In this document: positions 1 through 5,622 of the stretch, piece after piece | Layout of the letters: the number at the start of each line of letters is the position of its first letter | How positions within the stretch are numbered: position 1 is the first letter of the stretch | Assembly (NCBI GenBank): GCA_021156385.1 | Contig: JAJNDL010000355.1 | Location: 1 to 5,622 of the forward strand | Direction of reading: 5' to 3' | Length of the DNA stretch: 5,622 nucleotides | Origin: Moraxellaceae bacterium | GTDB lineage: Bacteria; Pseudomonadota; Gammaproteobacteria; Pseudomonadales; Moraxellaceae | Notes under the pieces: model-generated | Seen by the model: only the letters and a program-made list of their open reading frames with translations | What the model was told of the DNA's origin: nothing | The model's database searches: none | Position numbers and translations under genes: made by a program

Positions 1-1
1 C

Positions 2-1348
2 ACCTGGCGCGAGAACCATTATCCGGGGGCGGCCTGCGACGTGCCCTCCAACATGTACTCCTATTCCTTCGAGCCCAACCCGGGCTGGTCGCGCACCTAT
101 TCGCCGCAGGCCGAGATCCTCGCCTACATCCGCGGTTGTGCGGACAAGTACGGTGTGACGCCGCACCTGCGCTACAACAGCGAGGTGGTCGAGGCGCGCT
201 GGGACGAGGCCGCGCAGCTCTGGCGCCTCGCCACGCGCAACGGCGACCGCTACACCTGTCGCTTCCTGGTCTCCGGCATCGGCGGCCTGTCGCGTCCGGC
301 GCTGCCGAAGGTGAAGGGCCTCGAGAAGTTCAAGGGCGCCATGTTCCACTCCGCCGACTGGAACCACGACGTCGACCTCGCCGGCAAGCGCGTCGCCGTG
401 ATCGGCACTGGCGCCTCCGCCATCCAGTTCGTGCCGCAGATCCAGCCGAAGGTCGGCAAGCTCGTGCTCTTGCAGCGCACGCCGCCCTGGATCATCCCCA
501 AGATCGACATCGCCATCGACAGCCGCGTGCAGCAGGTTTTCCGCAAGCTGCCGCTGGCACAGCGCCTGACGCGCAACGGCATCTACTGGATCTCCGAGGC
601 CTTCGGTCTCGGCTTTGTGAACCCGAAGCTGATGTTCGGTGTCGAGGCCATGGCGAAGAAGCACCTCAAGGACCAGGTCGGCGATCCCGTGCTGCGCAAC
701 AAGCTGACGCCGCGCTACGCCGTCGGTTGCAAGCGCGTGCTCTTCTCCAACAACTACTACCCGGCACTGACGCAGCCCAACGTCGAAGTGGTCGCGGCGG
801 GCGTGAAGGAGATCACTGCCGACAGCGTGATCGACGCCAACGGCGAGAAGCATGAGGTCGACGTGGTGATCTGCGGCACCGGCTTCGACGTACAGGACCC
901 GCTCGGCCCCCTACACATCTACGACGAGGATGGCCACGAGCTGCACGAGCGTGGCTCGCTGCAGGCCTACCTCGGCGTGACCCTGCCGAAACTGCCGAAC
1001 TGCTTTTTCCTGCTCGGCCCCAACACCGGCCTCGGCCACAATTCCATCATCTTCATGATCGAAGCGCAGGTTGACTACATCATGCAGTGCCTGAAGGAGA
1101 TGGACCGCCGCGGTGCCGGCGCCATCATGGTCAGCGAACATGCGGCGCGCGAGTTCAACGAGGACATCCAGCGCCAGTTGAAGAAAATGGTGTGGAGCGC
1201 CGGCGGCTGCTCGAGCTGGTACCTCAACGAGAAAGGCGAGAACAACACGCTGTGGCCGGGCTTCACCTGGAAATACTGGCTGTGCACGCGCTCGCCGGAG
1301 TTCGCGCACTTCCACCTGAGTCCGCGCAAGGTGAAGCAGGTGGCCTGA
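2..1348 (+). CDS. Flavin-containing (Baeyer-Villiger-type) monooxygenase, 5'-truncated by the window edge
   Basis: The reading frame is open from base 2 to the TGA at 1346-1348, giving 448 residues that begin inside the protein; the first FAD-binding GxGxxG is missing because it lies upstream. The visible N-terminus reads TWRENHYPGAACDVPS, the segment that follows the first Rossmann motif in cyclohexanone/hydroxyacetophenone monooxygenase relatives. The Baeyer-Villiger fingerprint FxGxxxHxxxW is intact at nt 329-361 (FKGAMFHSADW, followed by N rather than the usual P/D). The second, NADPH-binding Rossmann motif is GTGASA at nt 404-421. GCKR at nt 725-736 holds the arginine that serves the active site in this family. 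CGTGFD and GPNTGLGHNS follow near the C-terminus. The enzyme should be cytosolic, FAD- and NADPH-dependent, inserting oxygen into ketones or aldehydes to give esters or lactones; the actual substrate cannot be read from sequence. The GTG at 41 is not the start, because conserved family sequence continues upstream of it. A terminator begins 16 bp after the stop. Confidence 0.9.
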   Translation, partial: TWRENHYPGAACDVPSNMYSYSFEPNPGWSRTYSPQAEILAYIRGCADKYGVTPHLRYNSEVVEARWDEAAQLWRLATRNGDRYTCRFLVSGIGGLSRPALPKVKGLEKFKGAMFHSADWNHDVDLAGKRVAVIGTGASAIQFVPQIQPKVGKLVLLQRTPPWIIPKIDIAIDSRVQQVFRKLPLAQRLTRNGIYWISEAFGLGFVNPKLMFGVEAMAKKHLKDQVGDPVLRNKLTPRYAVGCKRVLFSNNYYPALTQPNVEVVAAGVKEITADSVIDANGEKHEVDVVICGTGFDVQDPLGPLHIYDEDGHELHERGSLQAYLGVTLPKLPNCFFLLGPNTGLGHNSIIFMIEAQVDYIMQCLKEMDRRGAGAIMVSEHAAREFNEDIQRQLKKMVWSAGGCSSWYLNEKGENNTLWPGFTWKYWLCTRSPEFAHFHLSPRKVKQVA

Positions 1349-1364
1349 GCTGCTGCACGAAAGG

Positions 1365-1390
1365 AAAAAGCCCGCGAATGCGGGCTTTTT
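1365..1390 (+). terminator. Intrinsic terminator of the flavin monooxygenase gene, symmetric and possibly bidirectional
   Basis: There is a perfect 11-bp inverted repeat, AAAAAGCCCGC (1365-1375), GAAT loop (1376-1379) and GCGGGCTTTTT (1380-1390), starting 16 bp after the monooxygenase stop. The A-run on the left and T-run on the right mean it can work on either strand. It could therefore also be a last stop for transcription coming from alkB. Confidence 0.9.
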
Positions 1391-1421
1391 CATTGGTGAA
1401 GAGACTGCTGCACCCGCGAAG

Positions 1422-1458
1422 GGGACCGTCTGCGGCAGGTGGGAGCAGCGGCGGTCCC
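1422..1458. repeat. Interrupted inverted repeat in the convergent spacer
   Basis: GGGACCG (1422-1428) pairs with CGGTCCC (1452-1458), and an inner CTGC (1430-1433) can pair with GCAG (1445-1448), leaving an 11-nt loop and a bulge. There is no T-run on either side, so it is not a classical terminator. It lies between the + terminator and the distal - terminator. Its role is unknown and it may be a decayed terminator or chance in GC-rich DNA. Confidence 0.35.
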
Positions 1459-1469
1459 TGAAGGGCGGC

Positions 1470-1495
1470 AAAAAAAAGCCCGCCGAGGGGCGGGC
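1470..1495 (-). terminator. Second (distal) intrinsic terminator downstream of alkB
   Basis: Read on the minus strand it is GCCCGCC, loop CCTC, GGCGGGC and then eight T residues (complement of the A-run 1470-1477). The stem lies at 1478-1484 and 1489-1495. It sits about 95 bp beyond the alkB stop and just past a first terminator with a nearly identical stem. Confidence 0.8.
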
Positions 1496-1539
1496 CAAAA
1501 TGGAAAAGCGGACAACGTCCGGCGTGATGGGAGAGTCTT

Positions 1540-1566
1540 AAAAAAAGACCCGCCTTGCGGCGGGCC
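1540..1566 (-). terminator. Proximal intrinsic terminator of alkB
   Basis: On the minus strand GGCCCGCC (1566-1559), a GCAA tetraloop and GGCGGGTC (1554-1547) form an 8-bp stem with one mismatch, followed by seven T residues (complement of 1540-1546). It starts 22 bp after the alkB stop codon, the expected place. GCAA is a GNRA-type stabilising loop. Confidence 0.85.
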
Positions 1567-1588
1567 AAGACTCGTACCACATGTTTCT

Positions 1589-2875
1589 TCAGGCAGCGCT
1601 CTTGCCGCTGCGTGTCTTCGCCTTCGACTTCGGTTTCACCGGCGCCGGTGCGGCGGCATCGGCATCGCCCTCCGGCAGCGCCTGCGTCTGGGCGGCGATC
1701 ATCTTCGCCAGCTCCTCGTACTGTGCCATCAGCTCGGCCTTGCGCTCCGGATCCATGTTGATGCGCTCGAGGTCGCCCTTGTAGTGCTTGATCACGCGCT
1801 CGTCCATGACCTTGTACCACCACGACGGGATGTAGGCCGGCAGCAGCATGCTGGCGTAGCCGCCCGGCAGCTGCGGGGCGTCCTCGAAGTGGCGCAGGGC
1901 CTGGAAGCTGCGCGTCGGGTTGGCGTGGTGGTCGGAGTGGCGCTGCAGCTGGTACAGGAAGAGGTTGGTGACGATCTCGTTGCTGTTCCAGCTATGGCCG
2001 GGCTGGGTGCGCTCGTACTTGCCGTTGGCGTCCTTCTGGCGCAGCAGGCCGTAGTGCTCGACGTAGTTGATCACCTCCAGCAGGCTGGCGCCGTAGACGG
2101 CCTGGCCGGCCAGGAAGGGGATGGAGCGGCGGCCGCCGACCAGGGCGGCGGCACCGAAGAACGCGGCCGACATGGCCCAGCCCTGCAGCAGCTCGTTCTC
2201 CGTGGTCCAGAAACCCTTGCCCTTGCGCGCCAGGCGGTCCTTCTCGATCTTCACCGCCGACTTGAAGCCGCCGATCACGGTGCGTGGCAGGAACTTCCAG
2301 AACGACTCGCCCATGCGCGAGGAGGCGGGGTCTTCCGGCGTGGCGACACGCTTGTGGTGGCCGAAGGGATGCTCCACCGCAAAGTGCGTGTAGCCGGTGG
2401 GGGCTAGCGCCGCCATGGAGAGCAGGCGGTCCAGCTTGCCGTGCTTGTGCGAGAGCTCGTGGCCGGTGTTGATGGCGATGCCGTTGATGACGCCCACGGA
2501 GAGCGTGAGTCCGATGTAGTCGGAAGTCGGGATGTCCTTGCGGCCGGTAATCCAGGCGCCGAGCAGGGTGGCGGCGTACTGGGTGGGGATGAAGGCCTTG
2601 ACGATCCAGTTGTAGTACTTGTCGTTCTCCAGCCTTTCGATGGCAGCGGCCGGCGGGTTGCTGGTGTCCTCGCCGATCATGCGGTCCAGCGCCGGGATGA
2701 TGCCGTGCACGAGGGCGGGGCCGGTCCAGGCCAGGAAGCGCAGCTTCTTCGGCGCCACGGCGTAGGCGGAGAGCGCGGCCAGGCCGATCACGGGCAGGGC
2801 GGGGCTGAGCAGCCAGAGATAGCGCTTGGGATCCTTCCAGTTCTGGCCTTCGGCGGCTTCGGCCTGCTTTTCCAA
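1589..2875 (-). CDS. alkB: Alkane 1-monooxygenase (membrane non-haem di-iron alkane hydroxylase)
   Basis: This 428-residue protein should be the inner-membrane hydroxylase that converts n-alkanes to 1-alkanols with electrons from rubredoxin and rubredoxin reductase. All family histidine motifs are present: HELSHKHG (139-146), EHPFGHH (168-174), NYVEHYGL (270-277) and LQRHSDHHANPTR (310-322). Their positions are one residue from those I recall for Pseudomonas putida GPo1 AlkB, so the core is full length. Hydrophobic helices lie around 19-40, 45-63, 92-110, 120-138, 233-247 and 252-270. Val56 aligns with GPo1 Trp55, the residue that limits chain length, suggesting acceptance of longer alkanes. 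The C-terminal 28 residues are an Ala/Lys/Pro tail; no rubredoxin domain (no CxxC pairs) is fused. The start is taken as TTG (2873-2875): no ATG or GTG fits this frame upstream, and it leaves 18 residues before YLWLL against 19 in GPo1. No good Shine-Dalgarno precedes it. Two tandem terminators follow. No rubredoxin gene is visible in the window. Confidence 0.96.
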   Translation of the reverse strand: MEKQAEAAEGQNWKDPKRYLWLLSPALPVIGLAALSAYAVAPKKLRFLAWTGPALVHGIIPALDRMIGEDTSNPPAAAIERLENDKYYNWIVKAFIPTQYAATLLGAWITGRKDIPTSDYIGLTLSVGVINGIAINTGHELSHKHGKLDRLLSMAALAPTGYTHFAVEHPFGHHKRVATPEDPASSRMGESFWKFLPRTVIGGFKSAVKIEKDRLARKGKGFWTTENELLQGWAMSAAFFGAAALVGGRRSIPFLAGQAVYGASLLEVINYVEHYGLLRQKDANGKYERTQPGHSWNSNEIVTNLFLYQLQRHSDHHANPTRSFQALRHFEDAPQLPGGYASMLLPAYIPSWWYKVMDERVIKHYKGDLERINMDPERKAELMAQYEELAKMIAAQTQALPEGDADAAAPAPVKPKSKAKTRSGKSAA

Positions 2876-3026
2876 AAGCCGGGAAAGCTGCGTGAAAAGC
2901 CGGCAGCTCCCTGCGGCGTTACGGTCTTCATACCGGATTGGTGAAGGGGGTGGCCGCTGGCCTTCCTATACTTGCCGTTCATCCCGGTATCTGCGAAGGA
3001 TCGCACCGTCAGCCCAAGGAGGGAGG
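2876..3026. promoter_or_regulatory. Divergent alkB / DUF1264 intergenic region with candidate operator repeats
   Basis: These 151 bp separate two divergently read genes and must hold both promoters. The most promoter-like hexamer is TATACT at 2967-2972 for the + gene (55 bp from its ATG); its complement, TATAGG at 2970-2965, could serve alkB. No convincing -35 lies at 16-18 bp on either side, so an activator-dependent promoter is possible. The near-identical decamers TTCATACCGG (2927-2936) and TTCATCCCGG (2978-2987) lie 51 bp apart start to start and flank the TATACT box. Because CCGG is palindromic, the flanks ATACCGGAT and ATCCCGGTAT can also be read as an imperfect inverted repeat. Binding by a regulator is inference only. 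Confidence 0.45.
3016..3026 (+). promoter_or_regulatory. Ribosome binding site that fixes the DUF1264 gene start
   Basis: AAGGAGG (3016-3022) followed by GAGG lies directly before the ATG at 3027. The reading frame is open back to about 2826, so a start further upstream is formally possible. This strong site, with the signal peptide that begins at 3027, selects the start. The 12-mer GGAGGGAGGATG recurs exactly at the DUF599 gene start. Confidence 0.8.
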
Positions 3027-3782
<756 letters not shown>

Positions 3783-3791
<9 letters not shown>

Positions 3792-4199
3792 GAAGGACAC
3801 GTGCACGTGCGGTGCGGGGCGCATGAAGAGCAGGGCGTGGCGCTCGTCCTCGATCTCGGTCTGCGTGCGCACGCCCAGCCAGCGCAGCAGCGGCAGCGGC
3901 GGACACCAGCCCTGCACGGCGTGCTGCAGCAGGAAGGCGCCGGCGGCCGCCGGCACCGCGAGGAACTTGCGGCTGACGGCGACGCTGGCGCCGATGCCGA
4001 GCAGGACCACGGCGGCGGCATTCGCCATCAGCATGCGCTCGATGTTCCACTCCCGGTCCAGTTCGTCCAGGCGCTGGTCGATCTGCTCGGGATGGACGCG
4101 GTAATAGGCGAGGCCGTAGAGGGTGCGGTCCGCGATCCTCTCGTTGGCCGCGGCCGGCGAGTTGCGGATGATGCGGCGGATGTTTTCGGAAAACGCCAT
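3783..4199 (-). CDS. DUF2892 / YgaP-type small inner-membrane protein
   Basis: This 138-residue protein has a charged N-terminal part (about 1-55; ending RLDELDREWNIERM) and two adjacent hydrophobic helices (about 57-75 and 80-96). After them comes QGWCPPLPLLRWLGVRTQTEIEDER-like sequence (two stretches, 96-110 and 111-120). The helix pair followed by a WCP.xPLLxxLG element is the DUF2892 pattern, the membrane anchor found alone or in YgaP. No rhodanese domain is fused here, so no sulfurtransferase activity is implied; the role is unknown. The start is ATG (4199-4197) with a strong GGAGGAGG site about 7 bp upstream. The upstream gene on the same strand is the Spy/CpxP-like gene, 169 bp away with a GC hairpin between, so co-transcription is uncertain. 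The final 9 bp overlap the DUF1264 gene on the other strand. Confidence 0.8.
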
Positions 4200-4309
4200 G
4201 ACGGTTCCTCCTCCCCGGCACCGGCCGGATGGCGCGGTGCGGCGGCTTCGGTTGGCGGAGGAGGATCAGCATAGATGCCCGGGCGCAATCTGCCCGTGCG
4301 AAGGCCTGC

Positions 4310-4350
4310 GCGCACTGCGCCGGCGCGGCAATGCCGGCGGCGCAGTGCGC
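4310..4350. repeat. Strong GC hairpin between the Spy/CpxP-like and DUF2892 genes
   Basis: GCGCACTGCGCC (4310-4321) is perfectly complementary to GGCGCAGTGCGC (4339-4350), and the inner CGGC/GCCG around AAT (4326-4336) can pair further. It starts 18 bp after the stop of the minus-strand Spy/CpxP-like gene, the position of a terminator, but no T-run follows on either strand. It may be a U-less terminator, an RNA-stabilising 3' hairpin or an attenuator before the DUF2892 gene. A smaller dyad, CGGGC/GCCCG (4280-4284 and 4292-4296), follows on the DUF2892 side. Confidence 0.65.
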
Positions 4351-4368
4351 ATGGGGCGGGGCTGCGGC

Positions 4369-4773
4369 TTAGCGCTTGTCGCGCTGCTCTTCCTGCCGGT
4401 CCTTCATGTCCTCGGCGCGGTCCTCCATGCGCTCGGCCTTCTTCTTCATCATGTCGGCGCGGTACTGCATGATCTCGGCGCGGTGGGCATCGACCATCTT
4501 CACCTGCTCCGGCGTCAGCACGGCACGCATCTTCGTCATGGTGTCGTTGCGCAGCGCCTCGCGCTTCTTGCGCGAGTCGTCGAGGATGGCGCGGATCTTG
4601 GTCTGCTGGTCGGGCGTGAGGTTCAGGCCCTCGGTGATGCATTCATCCATTTCATCGCAGTGCTTCATCATGTGGCCGTGCTTGCTCCCCTTGCTGCCGT
4701 GGTCGTGGTGACCGGCGTAGGCGAGCGGGGAGAGCAGGGCGCTGGCGACAAGAAATGCGGATATGGCTTTCAT
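4369..4773 (-). CDS. Spy/CpxP-like (LTXXQ) periplasmic protein with His-rich N-terminus
   Basis: This 134-residue protein starts with a clear signal peptide (MKAISAFLVASALLSPLAYA, cut after residue 20), so the mature protein of about 114 residues is periplasmic. It carries two LTXXQ motifs, LTPDQQ (52-57) and LTPEQ (86-90), spaced as in Spy/CpxP proteins, which are all-helical envelope-stress chaperones or sensors; ZraP and CnrX are metal-linked relatives. The mature N-terminus is rich in possible metal ligands: His22, 23, 25, 32, 34 and 38, Met35-36, and a Cys39-x5-Cys45 pair. The last 35 residues are nearly all charged (Lys, Arg, Glu, Asp) and should form one long helix. The start is ATG 4773-4771 with GGAG seven bases upstream. 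Chaperone or metal-buffering roles are family-based inference; no two-component system or metal efflux gene is visible nearby. Confidence 0.85.
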   Translation of the reverse strand: MKAISAFLVASALLSPLAYAGHHDHGSKGSKHGHMMKHCDEMDECITEGLNLTPDQQTKIRAILDDSRKKREALRNDTMTKMRAVLTPEQVKMVDAHRAEIMQYRADMMKKKAERMEDRAEDMKDRQEEQRDKR

Positions 4774-5065
4774 CGTTCATCTCCATGGAAGGGCCCGTAC
4801 TGGCCTCGTGGCAACGTTAGTCAGCCTCCCGGGCATATCCATAGAACGAATGGGCGCAATGCGTAAGCGATGCCCGGCAACTCTCGGCAAATGTTTCTGG
4901 CTCTTTTCCAGGCCGCGCATTTGTGTCCGGCGTACACGAAAACTGTGACGGTGATGCGCTGGCACAGGCCACGCCCGCACGGCCGTAACGTCGCCGGCAG
5001 GCAGGCCGGGCGGGGCGCGGCTACAGTTGGCGGTAGGCGGCAGCCGCTGCCGGCGCGGAGGGAGG
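4774..5065. promoter_or_regulatory. Divergent spacer between the Spy/CpxP-like and DUF599 genes
   Basis: These 292 bp contain no supportable gene. For the minus gene, a weak sigma-70-like pair, TTGCGC (4859-4854), 16 bp and TATGCC (4837-4832), would start transcription some 50 bp before the ATG. A 15-bp imperfect dyad GTGTCCGGCGTACAC (4923-4937; six of seven pairs) is the best operator-like site. CGGCAGCCGCTGCCG (5038-5052) is a perfect palindrome just before the DUF599 ribosome site. The part near 4835-4945 is less GC-rich than the surrounding genes, as expected for promoters. No experimental support; each site alone is weak. Confidence 0.35.
5057..5065 (+). promoter_or_regulatory. Ribosome binding site of the DUF599 gene
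   Basis: GGAGGGAGG directly abuts the ATG at 5066; counting from the first GGAG (5057-5060) gives a 5-nt spacer. It supports this start, and the first membrane helix follows at once. Confidence 0.7.
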
Positions 5066-5622
5066 ATGGCGACAGGCGACTGGCTCTTCATCTGGCTCGG
5101 CATCGCCATCGCGGTGGTCTACGAGCTGCATTTCCGCGTCGGCGCGCAACAGGCACCGCTGCGTTTGGCGCGCGCCACGCATGCGCGCCTGCGGGCGGCC
5201 TGGGTACTGTCGCTGATGCAGGCCGGCGGGCAGGAGCTGCTCGCGGTGCAGACCATCCGCAATTCGGTGCTGTCGGCCACGGTGACGGCATCTTCCGCGG
5301 TGCTCGCGCTTACCGCGGTGGTGGCGCTGGCCGGCGGCCGGCCCGCTGCCGCGACGGACGCCGCCGCCCTCGGCCTGACGCCGGCCGCGCTGCTCGTCGC
5401 GCTGCTGGTCGTGGTGCTCTGCGCCACCTTCGCGTTCTCGGCGATGGCGCTGCGCTTCTTCAACCATGCCGGCTACCTGATGACGACGCAGGCCGAAGGC
5501 GAGACGCGCGAGCGCCTCGCGCACATGGCCTGCAACTACATGATGCGTGCCGGCAACTACTACAGCATGGGCCTGCGCACGCTGTTCTGGCTGGCGCCGG
5601 TGGCGGTCGGCCTCGTCAACAC
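5066..5622 (+). CDS. DUF599 family integral membrane protein, 3'-truncated by the window edge
   Basis: The frame from ATG 5066 stays open to the right edge, giving 185 complete codons; the stop is outside. A first hydrophobic helix spans about 6-20. The DUF599 signature follows: HARLRAAWVLSLMQ (39-52) and QELLAVQTIRNSVLSATVTAS (56-66 and 67-76). Then come helices at about 76-90 and 106-128, the ALRFFNHAGYLM element (128-139), and the motif region RAGNYYSMGLRTLFWLAP (161-178) leading into the last helix. Members of this family occur in bacteria and plants and have no known function, so none is assigned. It is transcribed away from the Spy/CpxP-like gene. The opposite strand of this gene also reads open for long stretches, but those products are Arg/His-rich and without family features. 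Confidence 0.8.
   Translation, partial: MATGDWLFIWLGIAIAVVYELHFRVGAQQAPLRLARATHARLRAAWVLSLMQAGGQELLAVQTIRNSVLSATVTASSAVLALTAVVALAGGRPAAATDAAALGLTPAALLVALLVVVLCATFAFSAMALRFFNHAGYLMTTQAEGETRERLAHMACNYMMRAGNYYSMGLRTLFWLAPVAVGLVN

Noticed and set aside
1..1348. The flavoenzyme being AlmA, the long-chain alkane monooxygenase
   Set aside because: The segment after the first Rossmann motif (TWRENHYPGAACDVPS) resembles cyclohexanone/hydroxyacetophenone monooxygenase types more than the EthA/AlmA form (which I recall as TWDLFRYPG with SDSDM). A tree would settle this.
1589..1675. Rubredoxin domain fused to the AlkB C-terminus, as in some alkane hydroxylases
   Set aside because: The tail has no cysteine at all, let alone paired CxxC motifs; it is an Ala/Lys/Pro-rich tail.
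1439..2407. A 322-codon + strand open frame opposite alkB
   Set aside because: It is the antisense shadow of alkB: Val/Leu/Ala/Gly/Gln-rich, no recognisable domain, and it runs through two terminators. alkB has full family motifs.
2958..2975. Sigma-54-like TGG ... TTGC upstream of the DUF1264 gene
   Set aside because: The GG and GC elements are 3 bp further apart than the strict -24/-12 spacing allows.
2788..3006. A 72-codon minus-strand frame over the alkB start (contains MKTVTPQGAAG)
   Set aside because: Its second half is alkB read out of frame, and no family or ribosome site supports it as a gene. Kept only as a note on a possible alternative alkB start.
5021..5524. A 167-codon minus-strand open frame across the DUF599 gene
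   Set aside because: The product is Arg/His/Glu/Gly-rich with no domain, typical of antisense reading of GC-rich coding DNA; the + frame has the DUF599 signature, membrane helices and a strong ribosome site.

Overview
The window is GC-rich, densely coded bacterial DNA with third codon positions dominated by G and C. Gene content and signals fit a hydrocarbon-using proteobacterium: an AlkB alkane hydroxylase, a Baeyer-Villiger-type flavin monooxygenase, a Spy/CpxP-like periplasmic protein, purine-rich Shine-Dalgarno sites and GC-rich hairpin plus T-run terminators. A gammaproteobacterium of the Solimonadaceae/Nevskiales kind is a reasonable guess, but this is inference. I see no insertion sequence, tRNA, rRNA, CRISPR array or phage gene.

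Layout from left to right: (1) the 3' part of a flavin-dependent monooxygenase on +, whose N-terminus lies outside the window, ending at 1348 with its own terminator. (2) A convergent intergenic stretch (1349-1588) with three intrinsic-terminator-like hairpins, one for + and two in tandem for -. (3) alkB on - (1589-2875), with all the histidine motifs of the family and a likely TTG start. (4) A divergent intergenic region (2876-3026) that must hold the promoters of alkB and of (5), a + gene for an exported DUF1264 protein, related to plant oil-body-associated proteins (3027-3791). (6) A small DUF2892-type membrane protein on - (3783-4199), whose stop overlaps that of the DUF1264 gene by 9 bp. 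(7) A small Spy/CpxP (LTXXQ) periplasmic protein on - (4369-4773), separated from (6) by a spacer with a strong GC hairpin. (8) A divergent spacer (4774-5065), then (9) the 5' part of a DUF599 membrane-protein gene on +, running off the right edge.

Functionally, the left two thirds reads as an alkane/lipid oxidation neighbourhood. AlkB makes terminal alcohols from n-alkanes. The flavin monooxygenase may act on ketones (sub-terminal oxidation) or other carbonyl compounds. The DUF1264 protein, divergently paired with alkB, is an exported protein of unknown biochemistry from a family first named for association with oil bodies. The right third (DUF2892, Spy/CpxP-like, DUF599) looks like envelope genes with no evident tie to alkane use. 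The most interesting lead is the alkB/DUF1264 divergent pair and its putative shared operator region. I did not find a clearly new multi-gene system.
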